Below, piece by piece: positions 25,648-33,770 of a stretch of DNA of 37,407 nt (positions are counted from its first letter, which is position 1; every line of letters starts with the position of its first letter). Below the pieces are notes generated by a model. That model searched no databases. It was given only the letters and a program-made list of their open reading frames with translations, and was not told the origin of the DNA. A program made the translations under genes and the position numbers. The stretch lies in NCBI GenBank assembly GCA_017509605.1, contig JAFWPH010000008.1, positions 1-37,407 on the forward strand, read 5' to 3'. This DNA is from Bacteroidaceae bacterium (GTDB taxonomy: Bacteria > Bacteroidota > Bacteroidia > Bacteroidales > Bacteroidaceae).

Positions 25648-27453
25648 TCAATCCGACGTGAAATTCACAAGCGTGCGGCGATAGGTGCTGAAAAGACCTG
25701 AACGGGAAATGAACCCCTCATAGGTGCCGTCGCTACGGATGACGGGCAGGTTCCATTCATGCGTCTTCTCAAACTTACGGGTCACCACACCCATCGTGTC
25801 GGTCAAGACAATCACGGCCTTGGCCTCTGTCATGAATTTGGCCACATTGTATTTATGATATAACTCGGGACGGAAGATATACTGACGAACTGAGTCAAGT
25901 TTGAGCAGTCCGAGCAGCTTGCCGCCACGGTCCACCACAGGAAAGATGTTTCTTTGCGACTTACTGATAATCTGAACCAGTTCGCGTAAATCCATGTCCG
26001 GATAAACCGGGGTGAAATTCTTCTCCACCAAAGCGTTCATGTTCATGAACTGCAAAACCGCCTTGTCTTTGTCGTGGGTTATCAGCTCGCCTTTCTTCGC
26101 CAAACGGGTAGCATAGATGCTATGAGGCTCAAACACCACTATGGTCAAATAGGACACCACAGACACAATCATGATGGGAACAAAGAGCTGATAGCCACCT
26201 GTCAACTCGGCGATGAGGAAGATACCTGTCAGGGGCGCATGCATGATGCCCGACATCAAACCTGCCATGCCGTAGAGCGCGAAGTTCTTCGTAGCCAGAT
26301 TCTCGTTCATCACCCCATAGCCGTTCCAGAGACTTGCGAAGACGAAACCCGCAATACAACCCAAGAACAAACTGGGAGCGAACACACCGCCGCAGCCACC
26401 GCCGCCATTGGTGGAGGTGGTGGCAAAGACCTTGAACACCATCACCAAGGAGAGATAGACAAGCAGACTGCGCGAATTGCTATAAAACAGAGAGTTGTGC
26501 ATGATATTGGCAGCGGAGTCGTTGTTGAGAAGCTGGGCGATAACATCATAACCCTCACCATAGAGTACAGGGAAGAAAAAGATGAGCACACCCAAGACCG
26601 ACGCGCCAAGCAAGAACTTGTACATCTGGCTCTTGATGCCACCGAAGATACCCTCAAACCAATTCATGGCACGAGTGAAATAAAGCGACACAAGACCACA
26701 GACCATGCCCAACAGAATGCATGCCGGAATAACCTCGATAGAGAAGGGGCGGTCGAGGGAGAAGGAAAACATCGACTCTGTACCGTAGAAAGCATAAGAC
26801 ACACAGGCCGAGGTGACACATGTTACCAACAAAGGCAGCAAAGACGCCATGTTCAAATCGAGCATCAACACTTCCAGCACAAACACCAGACCCGCGATTG
26901 GAGCCTTGAAAATGCTTGCCACTGCTCCTGCGGCACCACAGCCCACCAATAGCATCATGGTATTACCACGAACGTGGAAACGACGCCCCAGATTGCTGCC
27001 AATAGCACTGCCTGTCAGCACAATAGGTGCCTCGGCTCCAACACTGCCGCCAAAACCGATGGTGATGCCACTGGCAACTATGCTCGACCACATGTTATGA
27101 CCTCTGATTCTCGCCTTACGACGAGAGATGGCAAAGAGGATCTTCGTCACTCCGTGACTGATGTCATCGCGAACCACATAACGCACCACCAACGAGGTCA
27201 CCAGAATTCCCACAGCGGGATAAACGAAATAGAGCAAGTTGATGCTCTCGGGAGCGAAACGCTCTGTCAACAACACACGAATCTCGCCGACAAGATATTT
27301 CAGCACATAACTCGCCAATGCCGTCAACACACCCACAATGAGGCTCAGCCCCAGCACCACATTGCGCTCGCTGGTGACCGTACGCAACCAGTCGGTGAAT
27401 CGGTTGAACAACCGAAGGTAACGACGTAAGCCTTGTAGCGATACTAACCTCAT
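25648..27453 (-). CDS. CLC-family chloride channel/transporter with CBS domains
   Basis: 601 aa. About ten to twelve membrane segments (32-460) are followed by two CBS domains (about 468-595). The gating glutamate motif is GGSVGAEAP with Glu141, and GGGGCGGVFAPSLF lies at 350-363. The GSGIP motif is not seen; the equivalent stretch reads DISHGV. In APIAGLVFVLEVLML the position of the E. coli proton glutamate (Glu203) is Val195, as in eukaryotic CLC channels, so it may be a channel or an uncoupled transporter. Located between the TsaC-like gene (44 nt) and fmt. Confidence 0.9.
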   Translation of the reverse strand: MRLVSLQGLRRYLRLFNRFTDWLRTVTSERNVVLGLSLIVGVLTALASYVLKYLVGEIRVLLTERFAPESINLLYFVYPAVGILVTSLVVRYVVRDDISHGVTKILFAISRRKARIRGHNMWSSIVASGITIGFGGSVGAEAPIVLTGSAIGSNLGRRFHVRGNTMMLLVGCGAAGAVASIFKAPIAGLVFVLEVLMLDLNMASLLPLLVTCVTSACVSYAFYGTESMFSFSLDRPFSIEVIPACILLGMVCGLVSLYFTRAMNWFEGIFGGIKSQMYKFLLGASVLGVLIFFFPVLYGEGYDVIAQLLNNDSAANIMHNSLFYSNSRSLLVYLSLVMVFKVFATTSTNGGGGCGGVFAPSLFLGCIAGFVFASLWNGYGVMNENLATKNFALYGMAGLMSGIMHAPLTGIFLIAELTGGYQLFVPIMIVSVVSYLTIVVFEPHSIYATRLAKKGELITHDKDKAVLQFMNMNALVEKNFTPVYPDMDLRELVQIISKSQRNIFPVVDRGGKLLGLLKLDSVRQYIFRPELYHKYNVAKFMTEAKAVIVLTDTMGVVTRKFEKTHEWNLPVIRSDGTYEGFISRSGLFSTYRRTLVNFTSD

Positions 27454-27497
27454 CTGCCCTTGATTAAACCTGCTATGAGATAATAATATAGGAAGGA

Positions 27498-28064
27498 TTA
27501 TTCCCTGATGATGGTGAATTCTCCGCTTTCGCTCATCTTGATGATGCTCGAGGGCTTGTGCTTCTCCTTGCCCTGACGACTGTAGTTCACCACGTAATCC
27601 ACTGCGTTCCTGATCTCGTCAGAAATCTCGCTGAAGTTGCGAGGAGTGGCTTCACCGCTGATGTTGGCACTGGTCGAAACAACAGGTTTCTCCATCCTGA
27701 AGCATAACTCCTTGGAAAACTCCTCACGGGTAACCCTCATTCCAACACTACCGTCTTCAGCCACCAAGTTGGGGGCCAAACCCGTGACACCGTCAAAGAT
27801 GATGGTCAGAGGTTTGGTCGATAGCTCTATCATGTCCCATGTCACGTCGGCAACATGGCGGACGTAACGCGACAACCGAGCCTCGCTGTCAACAAGACAA
27901 ATCATGGCCTTGCTGTCATCTCGGCGCTTGATCTCATAGATCCGTTTCACAGCCTCGGCATTGGTGGCGTCGCAACCTATGCCCCATACGGTGTCCGTGG
28001 GATAAAGAATCACACCTCCGGCTCGCATCACCTCCACGGCTTTCTTCACTTCGTCTTTCAGCAT
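27498..28064 (-). CDS. Threonylcarbamoyl-AMP synthase (TsaC/Sua5/YrdC family)
   Basis: Makes threonylcarbamoyl-AMP from threonine, bicarbonate and ATP for t6A37 of tRNA. 188 aa, a YrdC-only form without the Sua5 extension. VILYPTDTVWGIGCDA (18-33), KRRDDSKAMICLV (nucleotide-binding basic patch) and STSANISGEAT are the family motifs. It is 37 nt downstream of prfC and 44 nt upstream of the CLC gene. MtaB at 20359 modifies the product t6A further. Confidence 0.9.
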   Translation of the reverse strand: MLKDEVKKAVEVMRAGGVILYPTDTVWGIGCDATNAEAVKRIYEIKRRDDSKAMICLVDSEARLSRYVRHVADVTWDMIELSTKPLTIIFDGVTGLAPNLVAEDGSVGMRVTREEFSKELCFRMEKPVVSTSANISGEATPRNFSEISDEIRNAVDYVVNYSRQGKEKHKPSSIIKMSESGEFTIIRE

Positions 28065-28101
28065 AATGTTTGTTGGTTATTATTGTCTTCCTTCACTTAG
28101 T

Positions 28102-29670
28102 TTAGAATTCACTGGTGAAATGGAACTTGATGTGTTCGAAATCCTGTTGCGCCATCTGAAGCACATAGTTGCTGTCGGCCAAAAACACGTCACGGCCTTC
28201 GCGGTCCTTCGCCATGTACTGGTACTTGCGTTTCTTGAAATTGTCGAGTTGAACCTCGTCATCACTCTCTATCCAGCAAGCCTTGTACAAGTTGGCGGGC
28301 TCCCAACGGCAAAGCGCATTGTATTCATTCTCCAGTCGGTACTGAATCACCTCGAACTGCAACTGTCCCACTGTACCAATGATCTTGCGGTTGTTAAACT
28401 GGTTGACAAACAACTGGGCCACGCCCTCGTCCATCAACTGCTCAATACCCTTGTTGAGTTGCTTGGTCTTCATCGGGTCAGCATTCTCGATGTACTTGAA
28501 CATCTCTGGAGAGAAACTCGGCAGTCCGCGGAAATGAAGCATCTCACCCTCAGTCAGAGTGTCCCCAATCTTGAAGATACCATTGTCGGGCAGGCCGATA
28601 ATGTCGCCAGGATAAGCTTCCTCTATCGTACTCTTGCGCTGCGCCATAAACTGAGTGGGTGACGAGAAACGCACCGTCTTGCCGTGTCGGACATGCAGGT
28701 AAGGGGCATTGCGAACAAACTTTCCGGAACATACCTTGCAAAAAGCGGTGCAAGAACGGTGGTTAGGGTCGATGTTGGCGGTGATCTTGAAGATGAAGCC
28801 AGTGAACTTGGGCTCCTCTGGCTCCACGAAACGCTCCTCTGCCTGAGTGCCACGGGGAGATGGAGCGATCTCCACAAAACAGTCGAGCAGTTCCTGCACA
28901 CCAAAGTTGTTGAGGGCGGAACCGAAGAACACCGGAGCCAACTCACCTGCCAAGTAGTCATCGACATTGAACTCGGAATACACACCGTCAACCAGTTCCA
29001 AGTCCTCGCGCAACTTCGAGGCATCATCCTCACCTACACGCTCATCAAGATCGTGACTGGCAATATCCACCTCCACCTTCTCTGTCACTGTCTGCTTACT
29101 CGGGGTGAAAAGGTTGAGTTTCTGCTCATAGATATTATAGACACCCTTGAAACGCTGACCTTGGTTGATAGGCCAACTCAACGGACGGACACTGATTTGC
29201 AACTCCTCCTCTACCTCGTCGAGAAGGTCGAAAGGGTCGCGTCCCTCACGGTCCATCTTGTTCATAAAAACAATTACGGGGGTCTTCCTCATGCGGCAGA
29301 CTGTCATCAGTTTCCGCGTCTGAGCCTCCACACCCTTGGCGCTGTCAATCACGATAATCACGCTGTCAACAGCGGTGAGCGTGCGGAAAGTGTCCTCAGC
29401 GAAGTCCTGGTGACCAGGAGTGTCAAGGATATTCACCTTATAGTCGTTGTAGTCAAACTCCATCACCGAGGTCGAAACGGAAATGCCACGCTGCTTCTCG
29501 ATGTCCATCCAGTCAGAAGTCGCGGTCTTCTTGATCTTGTTCGACTTTACTGCACCTGCCACCTGTATCTGGCCTCCAAACAAGAGCAGTTTCTCCGTAA
29601 GGGTGGTCTTGCCCGCGTCTGGGTGAGAAACGATGGCAAATGTGCGCCTGCGTTCTATTTCGTTCATCAT
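28102..29670 (-). CDS. prfC: Peptide chain release factor 3
   Basis: GTPase that removes RF1/RF2 from the ribosome after termination. 522 aa, normal length. G1 [10 protein letters not shown] (15-24), G3 DTPGHQDF (83-90) and G4 NKMD (137-140) are intact; [10 protein letters not shown] is the switch region. The C-terminal domain runs through [19 protein letters not shown]. It starts 14 nt after rmlD. Confidence 0.96.
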   Translation of the reverse strand: MMNEIERRRTFAIVSHPDAGKTTLTEKLLLFGGQIQVAGAVKSNKIKKTATSDWMDIEKQRGISVSTSVMEFDYNDYKVNILDTPGHQDFAEDTFRTLTAVDSVIIVIDSAKGVEAQTRKLMTVCRMRKTPVIVFMNKMDREGRDPFDLLDEVEEELQISVRPLSWPINQGQRFKGVYNIYEQKLNLFTPSKQTVTEKVEVDIASHDLDERVGEDDASKLREDLELVDGVYSEFNVDDYLAGELAPVFFGSALNNFGVQELLDCFVEIAPSPRGTQAEERFVEPEEPKFTGFIFKITANIDPNHRSCTAFCKVCSGKFVRNAPYLHVRHGKTVRFSSPTQFMAQRKSTIEEAYPGDIIGLPDNGIFKIGDTLTEGEMLHFRGLPSFSPEMFKYIENADPMKTKQLNKGIEQLMDEGVAQLFVNQFNNRKIIGTVGQLQFEVIQYRLENEYNALCRWEPANLYKACWIESDDEVQLDNFKKRKYQYMAKDREGRDVFLADSNYVLQMAQQDFEHIKFHFTSEF

Positions 29671-29684
29671 CTTTGTCTTCTGGT

Positions 29685-30560
29685 TTAGCCTTCAGCAAGC
29701 AGTTCACTGATGCATTGCTCCAGCGAACGCTCCCAATGATTAATGTGTATGCCGTAAGTGTTCTTGATCTTAGTCTTATCAAGCACAGAGTAATGCGGAC
29801 GAGTGGCCGGTGTGGGGTACTCGGACGTATGGATAGGACTCACCTCACAACTGTCAATACCGGCTATGCGGTGGATGGCACAGGTGAAGTCATACCACGA
29901 CGTCACACCCTCGTTGCTGAAATGATAGATGCCAGGCACAATACCATGGCGTATCACAGCGGAGATGGCGGAAGCCAAGTCACGGGCATAGGTCGGAGTG
30001 CCTATCTGGTCGAACACCACATTGAGCGACGAGCGTTCACGCCCTAAGCGCATCATGGTCTTTACAAAATTGCCACCGAAGCGGGAATAAAGCCAGGCTG
30101 TACGGATAATCACTGCCTGGGGACATGCCGCCAGCACTTGCTTCTCGCCTTCGAGTTTAGTGCTGCCATACACCGAGCACGGACAAGTGGTCTCGTCCTC
30201 TTTGTATGGTACATGGTTCGTTCCATCGAACACATAATCGGTGCTGACCTGGATGATGGTGCCTTGACGACGCGCTATAGCCTTGGCAAGATACCCCGGA
30301 GCCACATTGTTGAGCAAGCGGCATAACTCCTCATTGCTCTCCGACTTATCGACATTGGTGTAAGCGGCGCAGTTCACGATGCAGTCTATAGAATGTGTGT
30401 CCACAAAGGCATTGACCGCCTCTTCATCTGTGATGTCGAGTTCTTCCACATCGGTGAAGAAGTAGTTGAAAGAAGAATTCTCTGCCAACTTCGATTGCAA
30501 CTGCATCTCGTTGCCCAACTGACCATTGCAACCTGTTATCAATATGTTCTTGATTACCAT
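29685..30560 (-). CDS. rmlD: dTDP-4-dehydrorhamnose reductase
   Basis: NADPH-dependent last step of dTDP-L-rhamnose synthesis. 291 aa. Rossmann motif GCNGQLG (10-16), DITD (42-45), STDYVFDG (106-113) and the catalytic YxxxK (Tyr131, Lys135). rmlA, rmlB and rmlC are not in the window. The gene precedes prfC by 14 nt. Rhamnose made here could serve the DUF1972 transferase at 22599 (inference). Confidence 0.93.
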   Translation of the reverse strand: MVIKNILITGCNGQLGNEMQLQSKLAENSSFNYFFTDVEELDITDEEAVNAFVDTHSIDCIVNCAAYTNVDKSESNEELCRLLNNVAPGYLAKAIARRQGTIIQVSTDYVFDGTNHVPYKEDETTCPCSVYGSTKLEGEKQVLAACPQAVIIRTAWLYSRFGGNFVKTMMRLGRERSSLNVVFDQIGTPTYARDLASAISAVIRHGIVPGIYHFSNEGVTSWYDFTCAIHRIAGIDSCEVSPIHTSEYPTPATRPHYSVLDKTKIKNTYGIHINHWERSLEQCISELLAEG

Positions 30561-30631
30561 ATCCCTATATGTATTATAAGTTGATGCGATGTTGTTTCAG
30601 TAACGATATACGGGCAGTCATTTCCACTTAC

Positions 30632-31186
30632 TCAGTCAAAGTCGAGTTCACCCGTCTTTTCTTTCTTGTAGTAGTCAGAAAGCAACGCCACAAATTTCGA
30701 CACCTCGGCCAAGGCAAGTTCTGTCTCGCTGCTCACCTTCTTACCTTGAAGATGCAGAAGCAACAGCCCGTAAAGGGCGTCAAGGCAGGTCTCAATCTCG
30801 TCTTTCTCTTCTCCACCACCTTGACGGTTCTTGGCGCGCAACTCCACGATGAAAGGCAAGATACGATAATACGCAGAGCTATAATCTGCAAACTTGGGGG
30901 TACGCAACAGACGCAGATGGAGGTCTGTGAGCATGATGATGATATTTTTGTTGATCTGAAGATGTCCGCTTTTCTCCACACCTTCCTCGCGCATCATGTT
31001 AATCAGCTCCTCGTACCAGCCCACAAGACGAGCTTTCTGCTCACCCTCTGTACCAAACTGAGACAGGTAGCCTGTTGACAAACGGTCAATGTCAAGCCCG
31101 TTGGCACGAATGAGATCTTCAACTTGCCACATATACAACAGGTATTCCGCTATGTTGCTCTCTCTGAGTTTGTCTGATATATACAT
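30632..31186 (-). CDS. DUF4924 family protein
   Basis: 184 aa, a Bacteroidetes-restricted family of unknown function as far as I know. It is predominantly helical and soluble, without signal peptide; it begins MYISDKLRESNIAEYLLYMWQ, has a KNIIIMLTDLHLRLLRTP segment in the middle and a charged C-terminal end (YYKKEKTGELDFD). It lies 42 nt after the LysE gene and 71 nt before rmlD. Confidence 0.82.
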   Translation of the reverse strand: MYISDKLRESNIAEYLLYMWQVEDLIRANGLDIDRLSTGYLSQFGTEGEQKARLVGWYEELINMMREEGVEKSGHLQINKNIIIMLTDLHLRLLRTPKFADYSSAYYRILPFIVELRAKNRQGGGEEKDEIETCLDALYGLLLLHLQGKKVSSETELALAEVSKFVALLSDYYKKEKTGELDFD

Positions 31187-31228
31187 TGTTCCCCTATCTC
31201 TTTTTACCCGTAATAATCTGCCAGTCTA

Positions 31229-31888
31229 TCATTGCCCCATGCCGAAGGAACCAAAAGACGGAAACTCAAGCCATTCCTTCAGCGAATATAGCAGAATGCC
31301 TATCGATACCAGTATCACCACAATGCCTATCACACGGTTGATTACCCACAATCCACGCTCCTCAAAGCGGTTGCGCACCTTGTCAACAAGATAAGTCAGA
31401 CCAAACCACCAAGCCACTGCGCCGCAAATCAACGCCAAATATCCCACTACCTGATGCACCAACCGACCGGGCACAATGAAAATGAACTGTCCGAAAAGGG
31501 CGATGAAGAGGAAGATAATGGCGGGATTGCTCACCGTGACAATGAAACCCGTGACAAAATTGTGGATTAAAGAGCCTTTATTGTGCGATACATGACGAAT
31601 CTCCTTAACTGGATTGGAGTTGAAAGTGAACACGCCGAACATCAGCAACAAAGCACTGCCCACCATCTTCACCCAGAACAAGACTTGAGGATTCTCAATG
31701 ATATCCATCACGAACGACATGCCGTAGCCTGTAATCAAGGCGTAGATGATATCGCTGAGCGAGGCACCTAAGCCTGTAGCAAGACCATAGGCACGACCCT
31801 TGTTCATAGTACGCTGCACACACAACACACCTGTGGGACCCATCGGAGCGGATACCACTATGCCGATTATGAACCCCTTGACGATCAT
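31229..31888 (-). CDS. LysE/RhtB-family amino-acid exporter
   Basis: About 219 aa, five to six hydrophobic segments. GFIIGIVVSAPMGPTGVLCVQRTMNKGRAYGLATGLGASLSD is the LysE signature (split here: GFIIGIVVSAPMGPTGVLC then VQRTMNKG), with an internal VTVSNPAIIFLF. I choose the ATG at 31888 because the family begins just before the first helix. The frame extends to ATG 31975, but a near-consensus -7 box (GAACTTTG, minus, 31975-31982) would put the RNA start inside it. A GTG at 31897 is also possible. The exported substrate is unknown. Confidence 0.86.
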   Translation of the reverse strand: MIVKGFIIGIVVSAPMGPTGVLCVQRTMNKGRAYGLATGLGASLSDIIYALITGYGMSFVMDIIENPQVLFWVKMVGSALLLMFGVFTFNSNPVKEIRHVSHNKGSLIHNFVTGFIVTVSNPAIIFLFIALFGQFIFIVPGRLVHQVVGYLALICGAVAWWFGLTYLVDKVRNRFEERGLWVINRVIGIVVILVSIGILLYSLKEWLEFPSFGSFGMGQ

Positions 31889-32100
31889 CTCCAGCACACT
31901 AATCGTCTGCTGCCAAGGTATAAAGGCTATATGTTGGACTATATGTGATTCTAACACTTGCATAATAAAATGCAAAGTTCCGAATTTTCAACGAGAAAAA
32001 CTAATTATTTAACCTAAACTTGACGAATTGCCTCGTTTTTGGCTGGTAACAGTTTGTTTAATCCGAATCTGGTCCCCCACTCAAAGAACCCATGCATAGT

Positions 32101-33153
32101 CTATTTCCTATCCAACTCACCTGCCAGAGACTGTCCCATCAGATATCTCACTTTGCGAGGATCATCATAGTGACCAAGTAGAAACATCAACTTAGTGATA
32201 GCGGCCTCTATGGTCATGTTATGACCACTCACCACACCGGCATCCAATAGTTGACGCCCTGTCTCATAACGGCCCATCTCCACTGAACCCGTCTGGCACT
32301 GAGTGATGTTCACGATTACTTTTCCTGCATCGGTGGCCTCTTTCAAAGCGTTGGCCAACCATGAGTGCTGAGGGGCATTGCCTGAACCAAAAGTACGGAG
32401 TATCAGGCCTTTTACCAATTCTTTGGCGAAAAGATGGCGAACGAGTTGTTCCTCCAAGCCAGGGAACAGCGTGATGGCAAGCACATGGCTGTCAAGCAGG
32501 AAATGAGGTTTCAGTGAACTGTCGGGGGCAGGATAACGAATCAAGTCAGTAGAATATGTGATATCAACACCTGCATGACCCAAAGGGGGAAAATTATTGG
32601 AACGGAAAGCGTTGAAATTGTCGGCAGAGAACTTCGTCGTGCGGTTGCCACGGAACAAGCGCTGTTGGAAATACACACTTACCTCTGGCACCATCGGACG
32701 GCCTTCCTCGTCTCGGGCGGCGGCAATCTCCACGGCGGTAATCAAATTCTCCTTCCCATCGGTTCGAAGCATGCCTATTGGCAACTGACTGCCAGTGAGC
32801 ACAACGGGTTTGGACAAGTTCTCAAGCATGAAACTCAGCGCTGAAGCTGTATAAGCCATCGTGTCCGTACCATGCAGGATAACAAAACCATCGAAGTTAT
32901 CGTAGTTGTAATTGATAATCTTCACGAGCTTCTGCCACACCTCAGGGGTCATGTCCGACGAGTCTATCGGTGGGTCGAACTGATATGCCTGGATCGCATA
33001 GTCGAAACGGTTCAACTCGGGTACATTGGCGCGCAGGTGATCGAAGTTGAAAGCCTCGAAGGCACCCGTACTGTGGTTCTGAATCATACCTATCGTGCCA
33101 CCTGTGTAAATCAGCATCACACGGGGCCTGGAATTGAAAGAGAAATTTCTCAT
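32101..33153 (-). CDS. ansA: Type I L-asparaginase
   Basis: Hydrolyses asparagine to aspartate and ammonia, cytosolic form. 350 aa from ATG 33153. The two catalytic threonine motifs are present: IYTGGTIGM (Thr17) and LHGTDTMAYTAS (Thr96, Asp97). There is no signal peptide. The frame extends to 33198, but that adds a segment (KNVLFLEIKYYFCI) not seen in the family, and a -7 box TATTTTTG lies at 33158-33165, so the RNA would start close to this ATG. The gene is divergent from the 167-aa secreted protein. Confidence 0.93.
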   Translation of the reverse strand: MRNFSFNSRPRVMLIYTGGTIGMIQNHSTGAFEAFNFDHLRANVPELNRFDYAIQAYQFDPPIDSSDMTPEVWQKLVKIINYNYDNFDGFVILHGTDTMAYTASALSFMLENLSKPVVLTGSQLPIGMLRTDGKENLITAVEIAAARDEEGRPMVPEVSVYFQQRLFRGNRTTKFSADNFNAFRSNNFPPLGHAGVDITYSTDLIRYPAPDSSLKPHFLLDSHVLAITLFPGLEEQLVRHLFAKELVKGLILRTFGSGNAPQHSWLANALKEATDAGKVIVNITQCQTGSVEMGRYETGRQLLDAGVVSGHNMTIEAAITKLMFLLGHYDDPRKVRYLMGQSLAGELDRK

Positions 33154-33157
33154 GATG

Positions 33158-33165
33158 CAAAAATA
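33158..33165 (-). promoter_or_regulatory. -7 box of ansA
   Basis: TATTTTTG on the minus strand, ending 5 nt before the ATG at 33153. The -33 element is not clear. If used, the mRNA would be leaderless or nearly so. Confidence 0.4.
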
Positions 33166-33208
33166 ATATTTTATCTCCAAAAATAGGACGTTTTTCAAAA
33201 TCTTTCTT

Positions 33209-33216
33209 TAAATTTG
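33209..33216 (+). promoter_or_regulatory. -7 box of the exported three-gene cluster
   Basis: TAAATTTG, 28 nt before the ATG at 33245, divergent from the ansA box. No clear -33 TTG at the usual distance. Confidence 0.45.
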
Positions 33217-33244
33217 TAGCCAAGATAAAGAATTATTCGTGTAA

Positions 33245-33748
33245 ATGAAGTCCGCCTATTGGCTACACATGGTTCTATTGGGGTTGTGCTTGTTGCCTTC
33301 ACAAGCCAAGGCACAGACTTTCACCCTGCAGCAGGTCAACGACACGCTTTGCTACCTCTGTCTGCAAACCGAACAAGCGGTCAACAAATGGAAACTACCC
33401 TACCCTGTCTATCAGTTCCAGACCGGGGATGTGGATGGCGACGGCACAACAGACGCCATTGTAGGCGTAGTGAAAGCCACACGATTCCACCCCGAAATAG
33501 GAAGGCGCATCTTCATTTTCAAAAACTATCACGGCAAGATACGTGCTTTGTGGATGGGATCCAAACTCGGCGGAATACTTCAGGATTTCCGATTCAAGGA
33601 TGGCAAAATACGAGCACTCGAATCCACTAACGATGGACGCTTCGTGGTGGCGGAGTACCAATGGGCGCACTTCGGCGTGGATTTTTGCCGCTTTCTTGCC
33701 ACTAATGTCTCTCTCGAAGAGGCTAGCCATATATTCAATGCAGATTAA
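33245..33748 (+). CDS. Secreted protein with a calcium-loop motif
   Basis: 167 aa, not a named family that I recognise. A signal peptide (about 1-24, ending QAKAQ) leads a small beta-rich domain. GDVDGDGTTDAIVG (about 61-74) is an FG-GAP/dockerin-like DxDGDGxxD calcium loop, followed by a HPEIGRRIFIFKNYHGKIRALW strand pattern that resembles one blade of a beta-propeller. Two cysteines (CYLC) lie before it. It is followed after 22 nt by the DUF3160 lipoprotein, so it is probably co-transcribed. Confidence 0.8.
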   Translation: MKSAYWLHMVLLGLCLLPSQAKAQTFTLQQVNDTLCYLCLQTEQAVNKWKLPYPVYQFQTGDVDGDGTTDAIVGVVKATRFHPEIGRRIFIFKNYHGKIRALWMGSKLGGILQDFRFKDGKIRALESTNDGRFVVAEYQWAHFGVDFCRFLATNVSLEEASHIFNAD

Positions 33749-33770
33749 TCACAAACCCTAAAACAACATC

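Noticed and set aside
26074..26952. 292-aa plus-strand frame opposite the CLC gene
   Set aside because: His/Gln-rich antisense shadow; no domain or promoter.
28684..29688. 334-aa plus-strand frame opposite prfC
   Set aside because: Long because of codon bias on the other strand; prfC is unequivocal.
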